A stretch of 59,883 nucleotides of DNA from an uncultured Alcaligenaceae bacterium (GCA_937952975.1 CALFXX010000113.1:1-59883); one strand, 5' to 3'. Counted from the stretch's first letter, positions 34,889 through 43,973 are shown. A program made the numbers and translations. The notes: generated by a model from the sequence alone, not told the origin.

Positions 34889-35127
34889 AGCGTTTTGTCT
34901 CCGTGCGTTTGATTGTTCTGCAATGCAGCAACCGAAGCGAGTTTTTTATTGGTTCAGTTTAGTTTAGCCAATTTTGGCAATATTTCTGACAGTTCTGAAG
35001 GGGGAATACCCGAGTCAGGTTAATAAAATGCGCTCAGTTTTCCGCCAGCAATACCTCTGCCAAAGAGGGCTTTGCGCCAAGGCTATACTTTGTACATTCG
35101 CCCTACATAACGTTGGCAGCATCATTC

Positions 35128-36408
35128 ATGCAAAAAATCTTACTAGGCTGTATCGCCGATGACTTCACGGGTGCGACCGATCTGGCCAACAATCTGGTAC
35201 GCGCTGGAATGCGCGTGGTGCAAACGATTGGGGTGCCTACGCAGCCGCTGCAAGCCGAGGTTGACGCCGTTGTGGTGTCGCTGAAGTCGCGCACTATAGA
35301 ACCCGAGCAGGCTTGCGCACAGTCGGTGGCCGCGCTGCGCTGGTTGCAGGCTCAGGGCGCTCAGCAAATTTATTTCAAATACTGCTCGACGTTTGATTCG
35401 ACGGCACAAGGCAATATCGGTCCGGTCACTGACGCCTTGATGGCCGCGCTGCAAACCAACTTTACAATTGCAACGCCGGCGTTTCCTGATGCCGGTCGTA
35501 CGGTTTTCAAAGGCTACCTGTTCGTAGGCTCAGTGTTGCTCCACGAGAGCGGTATGCAAGATCATCCACTTACCCCAATGACTGACCCAAATTTGGTGCG
35601 CGTGCTGGCACCTCAAACACGTCATCAAGTAGGCTTGATTGATTATGCCGTGGTTGCTCAAGGCGAAGCTGCGATTCGTGCCCGTATCGCAGACCTACGC
35701 GCCGAAGGAGTTTCGATCGCGGTCGTTGATGCAGTGAGCAACGCTGATCTGCATCGCCTGGGTGCTGCGCTTGCGGACATGCCGCTGGTGACCGCTGGCT
35801 CGGGTGTGGCGATTGGTTTGCCTAGTAATTTCGGTATCTCCCCCAACGAGCAAGCGTCTTGTTTGCCCCCTGCTGGCGGCTTGCAAGCGATTGTGTCTGG
35901 TAGTTGCTCGCGCGCGACAAACACGCAAGTTGCTGCCTTTCGTGCGGCGGGCCTGCCCGCCCTTGCAATAGACCCCTTGCGTTTGCAACAAGGCGCTGAG
36001 GCAGCACAACAGTTGGTGAATGAAGCACTCGCTTTTTGCCAAACGCACCTGGCCAAGGGGCCTGTGCTGGTGTATTCAACTGCAGAACCTGATGTGCTTA
36101 AAGGTATTCAAGAGCAACTTGGCGTTCAGGCTGCCGGGCAAATCGTTGAACAAACGCTCGCACGTATCGCCGTTGGTTTGGTTCAACAGGGCGTCGGTCA
36201 GCTGATTGTCGCTGGGGGCGAAACCTCTGGTGCCGTCGTTCAGGCGTTGGGGATGACTCAATTACAAATTGGCGCGCAGATCGACCCTGGAGTGCCTTGG
36301 TGCGCTGGACAGACGGCAGTGACTGGCACAACCTTGCACATCACGTTGAAATCAGGCAACTTTGGTACCTCTGATTTCTTTACCAAAGCTTTTCAGCAGA
36401 TCGTTTAA
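35128..36408 (+). CDS. otnK: 3-oxo-tetronate kinase (four-carbon acid sugar kinase family)
   Basis: A 426-residue kinase. The N-terminal domain has LLGCIADDFTGATDLANNLV and FKYCSTFDSTAQGNIGPV, and the C-terminal nucleotide-binding domain has VSGSCSRATNTQV and GGETSGAVVQALGM. The family phosphorylates 3-oxo-tetronate at C4 with ATP during D-threonate and D-erythronate catabolism. I chose the ATG at 35128; a TTG lies 5 codons upstream. The next gene, otnC, starts 2 bases after the stop. OtnI, the isomerase that usually completes this set, is not in the window. Confidence 0.9.
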   Translation: MQKILLGCIADDFTGATDLANNLVRAGMRVVQTIGVPTQPLQAEVDAVVVSLKSRTIEPEQACAQSVAALRWLQAQGAQQIYFKYCSTFDSTAQGNIGPVTDALMAALQTNFTIATPAFPDAGRTVFKGYLFVGSVLLHESGMQDHPLTPMTDPNLVRVLAPQTRHQVGLIDYAVVAQGEAAIRARIADLRAEGVSIAVVDAVSNADLHRLGAALADMPLVTAGSGVAIGLPSNFGISPNEQASCLPPAGGLQAIVSGSCSRATNTQVAAFRAAGLPALAIDPLRLQQGAEAAQQLVNEALAFCQTHLAKGPVLVYSTAEPDVLKGIQEQLGVQAAGQIVEQTLARIAVGLVQQGVGQLIVAGGETSGAVVQALGMTQLQIGAQIDPGVPWCAGQTAVTGTTLHITLKSGNFGTSDFFTKAFQQIV

Positions 36409-36410
36409 TC

Positions 36411-37097
36411 ATGATCGAGCCCACCTACGCCTCAAACCAATTTTTACGCAATGAAGTTTGTCGTATCGGTAAAAGCCTCTTTGAGCGTGGCTATGTGCAT
36501 GGCTCGACGGGTAATATCAGTGTGCGCGTGCCGACAGAGCAAGGGGGTGGCTTTTTAATTACTCCTACAGATGCGTGTCTTGGCTTTCTTGCGCCCGACG
36601 CGCTTGCCTGGGTCGACGAGCAGGGGCAGCAAATTTCGGGTGACCGCGCAAGCAAGACCTTGACCTTGCACCGCCGCATCTATGCCTGCGTACCCAGTGC
36701 GGGGTGTGTGGTGCACACGCACTCTTCTTACTTGGTTGATCTGACGTTGCGTGGGGTGTGGCACACGGATGACATCGTGCCTCCTTTGACACCGTATTAC
36801 GTGATGAAGGTTGGGCACGTACCGCTGATCCCTTATTTTTTGCCCGGTGATCCGCAAGTCGCTGATCATCTCGCGCAACGCGTCGAGCAATTTCAAGCGC
36901 GAGGCTTGACGCTGCGCGCGGTGATGTGCGATCGCCTGGGGCCTCAGGTATGGGGGGCAACGCCTGCTGCGGCAATGGCCACGCTCGAAGAACTCGAAGA
37001 AACCGCTAAGCTTTGGTTGCGCGGACAGTGCGCTGCGCAGCCCTTGGGCGAGACCGCTATTCAAGCCCTACGCGAAACGTTCAAAGCGTCTTGGTAA
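36411..37097 (+). CDS. otnC: 3-oxo-tetronate 4-phosphate decarboxylase (class II aldolase family)
   Basis: A 228-residue class II aldolase/adducin protein. Features: GNISVRVP, the phosphate-binding GFLITPTDACLGFL, HTHSSYLVDL with two zinc histidines, and the C-terminal TLEELEETAKLW. Next to otnK it fits the decarboxylase that makes dihydroxyacetone phosphate from 3-oxo-tetronate 4-phosphate. Its last codons are part of a direct repeat: GCGAAACGTTCAA occurs at 37072-37084 and again at 37112-37124, just past the stop. Confidence 0.88.
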   Translation: MIEPTYASNQFLRNEVCRIGKSLFERGYVHGSTGNISVRVPTEQGGGFLITPTDACLGFLAPDALAWVDEQGQQISGDRASKTLTLHRRIYACVPSAGCVVHTHSSYLVDLTLRGVWHTDDIVPPLTPYYVMKVGHVPLIPYFLPGDPQVADHLAQRVEQFQARGLTLRAVMCDRLGPQVWGATPAAAMATLEELEETAKLWLRGQCAAQPLGETAIQALRETFKASW

Positions 37098-37160
37098 GAT
37101 TCAGGCCTTGTGCGAAACGTTCAAGGCACCTTGATATGGCGCACAAACATGGAGAAAACG

Positions 37161-38144
37161 ATGAATATCCTCATTACCGGCGGTGCTGGCTTTTTAGGTA
37201 CGCTGTTGACCCGCGCGTTGCTCAAGCGCGGCACACTGCAAGACCGTGCACTGACCTCGTTGACGATCACAGATCTTGCAGCGCCGCGCCATGCCGACAT
37301 AGTCGATCATCCGCTCGTCAAGATTGATACGGGTGATTTGCTTAAGCGTATCGACGGCCTCTTTGAAAAAGACTATGACGCTGTGTTTCATCTCTCGTCA
37401 GCCGTGTCGGGTGAATGCGAGGCGGATTTCGATCTAGGCTTACGCTCGAATCTTGACGCCACACGTCGCATGCTTGATGCCATGCGTGCTCAACACGCTC
37501 GAACAGGGCGTGCGGGGCTATTTTTCTTTGCCAGTTCTGTTGCCGTGTTCGGCTCTGATCCCGCCATTCCTCTAGGCGCAGTGGTACGCGATGGCACTTT
37601 ACCTACGCCACAGTCAAGCTACGGGATTCACAAATTTATTTGCGAACAGCTGATTGCCGATTACACGCGCAAAGGTTTTATAGATGGTCGCGTGGCGCGT
37701 TTGATGACGGTGTCTGTGCGCCCGGGCAAGCCTAATGGTGCGGCATCAAGCTTTTTGTCTGGCATTGTGCGCGAACCCTTGGCGGGTATCGCCTCAGTGT
37801 GTCCAGTTGAGTTATCGACTGCTGTGGCGCTATCTTCTCCCGAGACGACAATTGCTGGGATCCTGGCCGTCGCTGAAGCGACGCGCGAGGCCTTTGGTGG
37901 TCGCACTGCGTTGAACTTACCGGCCCTTACTGTCACGGTCGGGCAAATGCTTGAGGCGCTTGAACAGATTGCGGGTAAAGAGGTTGCCAGCCTAGTGACT
38001 GTCAAGCCTGATCCGACGATTGCAAAAATTGTGTGTGGCTGGCCATCAATATTTGATTGCGAGCGTACCCACCGTTTTGGACTGCAGCCCGATACGTCGT
38101 ATCAGGCTGTGATCGAGCAATACATTCGCATGCAGCAGGGCTGA
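37161..38144 (+). CDS. denD: NAD-dependent sugar acid dehydrogenase, DenD-like
   Basis: A 327-residue extended short-chain dehydrogenase/epimerase. The Rossmann motif ITGGAGFLGTLL is at the N-terminus. VFFASSVAVFG holds the catalytic Ser region, and YGIHKFICEQL gives the Tyr-x3-Lys pair. In this operon it fits D-erythronate dehydrogenase, which feeds 2-oxo-tetronate into the OtnI-OtnK-OtnC route. I chose the ATG at 37161 because GGAG stands 6 bases before it and the Rossmann motif then begins at residue 3; ATG 37149 and GTG 37110 are in frame upstream. Confidence 0.83.
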   Translation: MNILITGGAGFLGTLLTRALLKRGTLQDRALTSLTITDLAAPRHADIVDHPLVKIDTGDLLKRIDGLFEKDYDAVFHLSSAVSGECEADFDLGLRSNLDATRRMLDAMRAQHARTGRAGLFFFASSVAVFGSDPAIPLGAVVRDGTLPTPQSSYGIHKFICEQLIADYTRKGFIDGRVARLMTVSVRPGKPNGAASSFLSGIVREPLAGIASVCPVELSTAVALSSPETTIAGILAVAEATREAFGGRTALNLPALTVTVGQMLEALEQIAGKEVASLVTVKPDPTIAKIVCGWPSIFDCERTHRFGLQPDTSYQAVIEQYIRMQQG

Positions 38145-38220
38145 CACCAAAACCCGTAAATGGGAAGCATGCCGCATGTGGTTCAAACACGCTTGGATTG
38201 ACCAAGCCTTTAAGGGCGAT

Positions 38221-38250
38221 GATCGAGCCCGTGACGGCACCGGCTCGATC
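38221..38250. terminator. Hairpin between denD and the convergent SDR gene
   Basis: GATCGAGCC (38221-38229) and GGCTCGATC (38242-38250) form a perfect 9-bp stem with a 12-base loop. The site is 76 bases past the denD stop and 10 bases before the end of the convergent SDR gene. There is no clear T tract on either side, so it may be an attenuating or bidirectional element. Confidence 0.45.
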
Positions 38251-38259
38251 AGACGCGAG

Positions 38260-39060
38260 TTACACCACGATTGGATTGGCTGAGCCGTCCATCGTGATGA
38301 TCGTGCCAGTCACATAGCTGGCTCGGTCAGACGCCAGATACACGACAGTATCGGCGACTTCTTCTGGCGTCGCTAAACGGCCGAGCGGTACCTTGGCGGT
38401 TGCTTGCTTTAGCGCCTCAGCCTCGCTGATTTTTTCGTGATTGGCCGTGACTTTGATGCCTTCTTTGAGGCGCTCGGTGAGCGTGGCAGCAGGGTTCACG
38501 GCGTTGACGCGAATCCCCATCGGTGCGTAGGCGGCGGCTAAGCCTGCGCTAGCCAGCATGAGTGCTGCATTGGCGCTACCGCCCGAGATATGAACGGTTG
38601 AAGGCACTTTGCCACCCGCACCCACCACATTGACGATCACGCCTTTACGGCGTGCACCCATGCGCTTGATCACTGGATCCATCATGTTGACGTACGTAAA
38701 GAATTTGGCATCCATGGCGTTACGCCAGGCTTCAGGCGTGAGGTCGGGTGCGGCCTTGCGTGCCGCAGCACCGGCAGAGTTGACCAGAACATCGACAGGG
38801 CCGAGGGCTTTTTCAGCGGCATCCAACGCAGCCAGCGCAGAAGCATCGCTTTTCAAATCGGCTGCAAATACGGCGATGCGTTCAGCAACACCGGGCATTT
38901 GCGCAACCAGGGCAGCTTTCGCGGTGTCAAGGTTGGCTTGATCGCGAGACACTAGGCTGACCTTTGCGCCTTCTTCCAAAAAAACTTTGGCACAGGCCAG
39001 GCCAATACCTTTGCTGCCGCCCGTGATTAAAACGTGTTGGTTGGTGAGGTGTAAGTCCAT
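38260..39060 (-). CDS. Short-chain dehydrogenase family protein lacking the catalytic Ser-Tyr-Lys
   Basis: A 266-residue Rossmann protein with an intact cofactor motif (ITGGSKGIGLACA), a VSRD arginine suggesting NADP use, and the NSAG motif (residues 94-97). The usual active site is not there. Where YxxxK should stand, the sequence around 158-167 reads ISGGSANAAL, giving Gly and Asn. The strand that normally carries the catalytic serine reads VNVVGAGGK. The C-terminal MGIRVNAVNPA is normal. It may bind the cofactor without oxidoreductase activity or use other residues. It is downstream of a CaiB-type CoA-transferase gene on the same strand, separated by a 150-base gap with a hairpin. Confidence 0.82.
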   Translation of the reverse strand: MDLHLTNQHVLITGGSKGIGLACAKVFLEEGAKVSLVSRDQANLDTAKAALVAQMPGVAERIAVFAADLKSDASALAALDAAEKALGPVDVLVNSAGAAARKAAPDLTPEAWRNAMDAKFFTYVNMMDPVIKRMGARRKGVIVNVVGAGGKVPSTVHISGGSANAALMLASAGLAAAYAPMGIRVNAVNPAATLTERLKEGIKVTANHEKISEAEALKQATAKVPLGRLATPEEVADTVVYLASDRASYVTGTIITMDGSANPIVV

Positions 39061-39155
39061 GCGTGCTCCGCTAAAAATAAAAATAAAAATGAAAGGTGAC
39101 GAGTAAAAACTAAAGATTAAAAAGTAAATGACCGAACTTCGATGATCAGTGCGTT

Positions 39156-39201
39156 GTTCTTAGAAGGTAAAACGGCTAGCTTTTGAGAACCTTCCAAGAA
39201 C
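39156..39201 (-). terminator. Long hairpin downstream of the CaiB-type gene
   Basis: GTTCTTAGAAGGT (39156-39168) pairs with ACCTTCCAAGAAC (39189-39201), 12 of 13 bases, and the inner AAAA and TTTT can extend the stem. It starts 10 bases after the stop of the minus-strand CoA-transferase gene, where a terminator is expected, although no long U tract follows in that direction. Confidence 0.5.
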
Positions 39202-39210
39202 AGATATCAG

Positions 39211-40440
39211 TTATTTTGCTTCAGACTCCGCGTCAGGCTGCGTTCCGATCACACCCGCCCGATGCAAATCTTCAATCTCTTGTTGCGTGTAGCCCGCCGA
39301 TTGCAAGATCTCAATGGTATCTGCACCAATTTTTGGAGAGGCTTTGCGAACCCGTAAACGTTCGCCTTTGAGTGCGATTGGCAACAAGGCAACTCGGGTA
39401 TCGATCTCGCGACCTGCGCCAGTGTTATCGGCCGCGACGGTCATTGGCGCAAGGCCACCCGTGGCTAACAAATGTGGGTCGTCAAACAGATCGTGCGGAC
39501 GGGTAATCGGCGCGTAGGGCAGGGCCGTTTTTTCAAAGCGTTGACTTAATTCAGCGGCACTGAAGTTGGCAAATCTTTTACGCAATTCTGCTGTCAACCA
39601 AGACCGTACACGTACGCGATCATTATTGCTGCCCAGGCGTGGATCGCTTTTTAAATCATCAAAGCCAAACTCTTCGCACAGGATGGCCCACTGGGTGTCG
39701 CTGACAGCGGCTAAGAATATTTGCTCACCGTCTTTGACCGTGAACACGTCATAAACCCCCCAGGCGCTAATGCGATTTGGCATTGGATTCGCAGCTTTCC
39801 CAGTGACGGCGTATTGCAACATATGCTGTGCCACTAAAAACACATTGTTTTCAAACAGCGCGCTCGCAACTTGTTGCCCTTGCCCGGTGCGCGCGCGTTG
39901 TTGCAACGACGCGAGTACCCCAATCGCACCAAACATTCCGCCCATGATGTCATTGACACTTGAACCTGCGCGAAGCGGTTGCCCTTCGGGTCCAGTCATG
40001 TAGGCTAGCCCACCCATCATTTGCACCACCTCGTCTAGCGCCGTGCGATGATCATAGGGGCCGGGTAAAAAACCTTTGTGCGAAACGTAAATCAGTTTTG
40101 GATTCAGTTTGTTCAAGGCCTCATAGCCAAAACCCAACTTATCCATCGTGCCACTTTTAAAGTTTTCACTAAACACGTCGGCGTCAGTGAGAAGCTTTAA
40201 AACGATTTCTCGCCCGCGCGGGTTTTTTACGTCGATCGCAATGCTTTTTTTATTGCGATTGAACATCGGAAAAAAACCCGCCCCAGAGCCAAGCAATTTG
40301 CGGGTATTGTCGCCTGCTAACGGTTCAACTTTAATGACTTCGGCCCCCAAGTCGCCCAAAATCATGCCACAGGTCGGGCCCATGACCATATGGGTAAACT
40401 CAATGACGCGAAGTCCCTCGAGTGGTAGGGGTGCAGACAT
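39211..40440 (-). CDS. CaiB/BaiF family CoA-transferase
   Basis: A 409-residue class III CoA-transferase. It begins with LEGLRVIEFTHMVMGPTCGMILGDLGAEVIKVEP, followed by FFPMFNRNKKSIAIDV, ENFKSGTMDKLGFGYE and the catalytic aspartate region TALDEVVQMMGGLAYMTG. The family moves CoA between carboxylic acids. The ATG at 40440 is preceded by AAAGGA; a GTG one codon earlier is in frame. It is divergent from the GNAT gene. The acid handled cannot be told from the sequence. Confidence 0.9.
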   Translation of the reverse strand: MSAPLPLEGLRVIEFTHMVMGPTCGMILGDLGAEVIKVEPLAGDNTRKLLGSGAGFFPMFNRNKKSIAIDVKNPRGREIVLKLLTDADVFSENFKSGTMDKLGFGYEALNKLNPKLIYVSHKGFLPGPYDHRTALDEVVQMMGGLAYMTGPEGQPLRAGSSVNDIMGGMFGAIGVLASLQQRARTGQGQQVASALFENNVFLVAQHMLQYAVTGKAANPMPNRISAWGVYDVFTVKDGEQIFLAAVSDTQWAILCEEFGFDDLKSDPRLGSNNDRVRVRSWLTAELRKRFANFSAAELSQRFEKTALPYAPITRPHDLFDDPHLLATGGLAPMTVAADNTGAGREIDTRVALLPIALKGERLRVRKASPKIGADTIEILQSAGYTQQEIEDLHRAGVIGTQPDAESEAK

Positions 40441-40527
40441 CACAATCCTTTGTATTCAAAACGTTTAGCCGCTTGTTATACCATTGAGGCTGACCTTTAT
40501 TCTTGTTGTTTCGCGCGAGGTGTTTTC

Positions 40528-41016
40528 ATGCAGCGCAGCATTGTGGTTAAAAAAGTGAATTATCTGGATCTGGCCGATCGTCAGGCCCTGCTAGCCGTGC
40601 TTGACATGTATGCGCGCGATCCGATGGGAGGGGGCGAACCCTTGGCCGACGAGGTCAAGGCGCGCTTGTGCGATGACTTGGCGCACGTGCCGGGCGCGGT
40701 CAGCTGGCTGGCCTGGTTCGAGCAGCAGCCCATAGGTTTGCTCAATGCACTGCCAGGCTATTCAACCTTTAAAGCTCGTCCACTCATGAATGTGCATGAC
40801 ATCGCCGTCGATCCCGAACAACGAGGCAAGGGTGTCGGTCAGGCGTTGCTCAAAGCCTTAGAAGAGCACGCGCGGCAGTTAGGGTGCTGCAAATTGACGC
40901 TTGAGGTTTTAAGCGGCAATAGCGTGGCTAAACAATCGTACGCGCGTTTTGGCTTTGAGCAATACGAGCTCAGCGCCTCAACGGGTCAGGCGCTGTTTAT
41001 GCAAAAATGGCTGTGA
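40528..41016 (+). CDS. GNAT family N-acetyltransferase
   Basis: A 162-residue acetyltransferase with the acetyl-CoA binding motif VDPEQRGKGVGQALLKALEEHA at about residues 93-114 and the C-terminal NSVAKQSYARFGFEQYEL. I chose the ATG at 40528, preceded by GCGAGG at 7 bases; the frame is open upstream to 40450. The acceptor substrate is unknown. It is a single gene, convergent with the gamma-glutamyltransferase-like gene, with 2 bases between the stops. Confidence 0.87.
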   Translation: MQRSIVVKKVNYLDLADRQALLAVLDMYARDPMGGGEPLADEVKARLCDDLAHVPGAVSWLAWFEQQPIGLLNALPGYSTFKARPLMNVHDIAVDPEQRGKGVGQALLKALEEHARQLGCCKLTLEVLSGNSVAKQSYARFGFEQYELSASTGQALFMQKWL

Positions 41017-41018
41017 GT

Positions 41019-42620
41019 TTAAAAAGACGCCACGGCCCCGTTTGAGCGCGGGTCAAAGCCACCCTCAAGCACGCCATTCGCATGTCGGATCAACATACCA
41101 GCATGCCCCACGCCCTCGTCCCAAGCGCCAATTGTTTCAACATCGTGACCCAGTAAGCGAAGTTGATCAATGGTGTTTGCGCTAAAGCGACTTTCAAGCT
41201 TGAGCGAATCGCTCGATTGACCCCAAGTACGACCCAGTAGCCAGCGTGGACGCTCGATCGCAAGTTGCGGGTGATCGCCAAAGCGCGTCACTCGGTTGAA
41301 AATCGTCGCTTGAGTTTGCGGCTGCCCATCGCCGCCCATGGCGCCGTACACCATCGTGCCGCCATCGGCCCGTTGAGCCATCGCGGGGTTCAAGGTATGA
41401 AAAGGCTTTTTGCCCGGTTCAAGGGTATTGATGTGGGCCGGATTGAGTGAAAAACTGCATCCACGATTTTGCCAGTTCACACCCGAGTGCGGTAAGACTA
41501 TGCCAGAGCCAAACTCGTGATAAATGCTTTGAATGAAAGACACCGCGATCCCCGCTTGATCAATGACGCCCATCCAGATCGTGTCACCCGGTGAGGTCTT
41601 TTTGCCCCAGGGCGCGGCCCGTGTCGTGTCGAGCTTGGCTGCCAAGGCATCGATTCGTTCGCTCGATAAGAGGTCTTGAGGCGCAATCGACATGAATGCC
41701 GGGTCGGTGAGGTATTGGTCTCGAATACTAAAAGCCAGTTTCGTCGCCTCAACTTGCGTGTGAATAAAGGCTGCCCCCTCAGGATCTTGATCCCAGCCGT
41801 GGATACGATCCATGATGCCTAGAATCAATAAAGAAAGCAGCCCTTGTGAGGGAGGCACCATGTTGAAGAGTTGTCCGGGTCTGACTTTGGTGTGCAAGGG
41901 GTCGACCAGTTTTGCCTGATGAGCATTCAGGTCTGCCAGCGTGAGCGGACTGCCCACTTCAGCAAGTTCGGCCGCCAACATCTTAGCGAGCTTGCCACGG
42001 TAGAAGGTGTCGCAACCCTCTTTGGCGATCAGTGTCAGTGTGTCAGCAAGTTTAGGCTGCTTAAAAATACTGGCCTTGGCTGGAACCATGCCGTTCGCTA
42101 AGAAGGTACTGGCAAAGCCGCTATGCGGTTCAAGCTCGCTGCGCTTTAAAGTGGTGCATGCCTCTTGGCTTTGTGTGACTGCGATGCCGTTATGGGCAAA
42201 ATACATGGCATCTGACAACAGGCGTGACATGGGTAACTTGCCGCCTAAGCATTGCTTCGAAAGCTGGTATGCCGCCCCCCAACCCGAGATGGTGCCCGCG
42301 ACCGTCAAGGCTGCAACGCCACCACGAAAAGGAATGCTGTTGGTGATGCCACGCTTGGCGTACCAGTCGCGCGAGGCCGCCTGAGCGCTGCGTCCGCTTG
42401 CGTCAATCCCGCCGGGGCGGTTATTTGGCCCATTGATGACCCAAAAGCCATCGCCGCCGATCGAGTTCATGTGTGGGTAGACCACCGCAATGGTGGCGGC
42501 CGCCGCAATCATGCCCTCAAGGGCGTTGCCGCCTTCTCGTAACACGGCCACAGCCGACTCGGCTGCCAGCGAATGAGGAGCGACGGCGATACCGCGCATA
42601 CCAAAAATAGATTGAGTCAA
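41019..42620 (-). CDS. Gamma-glutamyltransferase family protein without a signal peptide
   Basis: A 533-residue Ntn-hydrolase. The family start GMRGIAVAPHSLAAESAVAVLREGGNALEGMIAAAATIAVVYPHMNSIGGDGF is visible in parts, and the probable autocleavage site with nucleophilic threonine is GDTIWMGVIDQAG. The C-terminal TMVYGAMGGDGQPQ is also typical. Unlike the periplasmic glutathione-degrading enzyme there is no signal peptide, and the DTTHF variant of classical members is DTIWM here. Relatives include acylases and peptidic amide hydrolases, so the substrate is uncertain. Confidence 0.85.
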   Translation of the reverse strand: MTQSIFGMRGIAVAPHSLAAESAVAVLREGGNALEGMIAAAATIAVVYPHMNSIGGDGFWVINGPNNRPGGIDASGRSAQAASRDWYAKRGITNSIPFRGGVAALTVAGTISGWGAAYQLSKQCLGGKLPMSRLLSDAMYFAHNGIAVTQSQEACTTLKRSELEPHSGFASTFLANGMVPAKASIFKQPKLADTLTLIAKEGCDTFYRGKLAKMLAAELAEVGSPLTLADLNAHQAKLVDPLHTKVRPGQLFNMVPPSQGLLSLLILGIMDRIHGWDQDPEGAAFIHTQVEATKLAFSIRDQYLTDPAFMSIAPQDLLSSERIDALAAKLDTTRAAPWGKKTSPGDTIWMGVIDQAGIAVSFIQSIYHEFGSGIVLPHSGVNWQNRGCSFSLNPAHINTLEPGKKPFHTLNPAMAQRADGGTMVYGAMGGDGQPQTQATIFNRVTRFGDHPQLAIERPRWLLGRTWGQSSDSLKLESRFSANTIDQLRLLGHDVETIGAWDEGVGHAGMLIRHANGVLEGGFDPRSNGAVASF

Positions 42621-42689
42621 CGTAGCCTCCTGAGAATCATATTGCCATCATACCCAAAAGCGGCTTTTTTTAAGCCACTTTGGCCCAGA

Positions 42690-42708
42690 GTAAAGTAGAC
42701 TGCTTTAC
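42690..42708. promoter_or_regulatory. Dyad upstream of folE
   Basis: GTAAAGTA and TGCTTTAC (42690-42708) form a near-perfect inverted repeat with a 3-base centre, about 70 bases before the folE start, in the gap that must hold the promoter of the folE-BLUF genes. It may be an operator; this rests on symmetry and position only. Confidence 0.25.
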
Positions 42709-42779
42709 GGTTATTGCAATATGACCGATAGCAACGGGTTAACATACTTCCTCAATCTTGAGACTAAGAGTTAAAGAGC

Positions 42780-43481
42780 ATGAGCACTCCAGAACAAGAC
42801 AAAGGCACACCGGTATCAGTCGTGATTCGCAATCGCCTGAAAGAGTCTCGCAAGCGCTTTCACGCAAACGACAATATCTCTGACTTTATTGAGCCGGGTG
42901 AGCTTGGTTTGTTGCTTGATGAAGTCGAAGCCAAAATGAAAGGCGTGCTTGAGAGCCTGGTGATTGATACCGAGGCCGATCACAACACCAACGACACTGC
43001 TCGTCGCGTCGCCAAAATGTATTTGCACGAGGTGTTCGGTGGGCGCTACGCCGTGCAACCCAAGATCACAGAGTTTCCAAACGTCGAACACCTGAACGAA
43101 CTCATGATTGTCGGGCCGATTACTGTGCGCAGCGCCTGCAGCCATCATTTTTGTCCGGTGATGGGAAAGGTTTGGATTGGTGTGATGCCCAACGAACATA
43201 CGAATGTGATCGGGCTATCAAAGTACGCACGGTTAGCTGACTGGATTATGAGTCGGCCTCAAATTCAAGAAGAGGCGGTCGTGCAATTGGCCGATTTGAT
43301 TCAAGAAAAAACACAGCCCGATGGCCTCGCTGTGGTGATGAACGCCACCCACTACTGCATGTCGTGGCGCGGTGTAAAAGATCCGGATAGTCGCATGATT
43401 AACTCTGTCATGCGCGGTGCCTTTTTGAAAGACGCAAATTTGCGTCGTGAGTTTTTGTCTCTGATTCGTCGAGAGGATTAA
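42780..43481 (+). CDS. folE: GTP cyclohydrolase I
   Basis: A 233-residue enzyme that converts GTP to dihydroneopterin triphosphate, the first step of folate and pterin synthesis. The zinc ligands C120, H123 (in SACSHHFCPV) and C193 (HYCMSWRG) are all in place, and FIEPGELGLLLDEVEAKM and NDTARRVAKMYLHEVFGG are family stretches. The N-terminus is slightly longer than in E. coli. A BLUF photoreceptor gene begins 2 bases after the stop. A pterin dehydratase gene and three photolyase-family genes lie within 10 kb, so pterin supply for light-related proteins is a reasonable idea. Confidence 0.93.
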   Translation: MSTPEQDKGTPVSVVIRNRLKESRKRFHANDNISDFIEPGELGLLLDEVEAKMKGVLESLVIDTEADHNTNDTARRVAKMYLHEVFGGRYAVQPKITEFPNVEHLNELMIVGPITVRSACSHHFCPVMGKVWIGVMPNEHTNVIGLSKYARLADWIMSRPQIQEEAVVQLADLIQEKTQPDGLAVVMNATHYCMSWRGVKDPDSRMINSVMRGAFLKDANLRREFLSLIRRED

Positions 43482-43483
43482 AC

Positions 43484-43909
43484 ATGTTAGTTCGTTTGCT
43501 CTATGTGAGTCGTGCGCTTGATCCTGAGGCGCCCACTGCAACACAGTCAATCTTAGACTCGGCGCGCAAACATAACGCCGCAAATGGCATCACTGGCATA
43601 CTTTGTTACGGGGGTGGGTTGTATCTGCAAGCCGTCGAAGGTGGGCGTGCACAGGTGAATGATCTATACGGTCACATCGTTCGCGATCAACGCCACAAAG
43701 ACGTTGTCTTGCTTGATTACCAAGAAATCACCGAACGTCGCTTTGGTGGCTGGACCATGGGCCAGGTTAATCTCGCCAAGCTCAACACCTCAATTGTGTT
43801 GAAATATTCTGAAAAGCCTGAGCTTGATCCCTATTCGGTTTCGGGTGCAGTGTCGCTTGCACTGCTCGAAGAGCTGATGTTGACGGCTTCAATTATCGGT
43901 CGTGCCTAG
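43484..43909 (+). CDS. BLUF domain blue-light sensor
   Basis: A 141-residue protein made of one BLUF domain plus a short C-terminal helix. The residues that make the flavin photocycle are present: Y7 (LLYVS), N31 (HNAANGITG), Q49 (YLQAVEGG) and W90 (GGWTMG). There is no attached output domain, so it belongs to the short BLUF class that acts through partner proteins. The ATG follows folE by 2 bases, indicating co-transcription with pterin synthesis. An MFS transporter gene follows after 64 bases. Confidence 0.9.
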   Translation: MLVRLLYVSRALDPEAPTATQSILDSARKHNAANGITGILCYGGGLYLQAVEGGRAQVNDLYGHIVRDQRHKDVVLLDYQEITERRFGGWTMGQVNLAKLNTSIVLKYSEKPELDPYSVSGAVSLALLEELMLTASIIGRA

Positions 43910-43973
43910 TTTGTTTGCAATGTACTGACTCACACATCTATTGCAGGTTGACCCGACTCAAGATGACCATTCA

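Noticed and set aside
42662..42676. GGCTT-TTTTT-AAGCC as a terminator upstream of folE
   Set aside because: The stem is only 5 bp and it lies upstream of both divergent genes, where no transcript should end.
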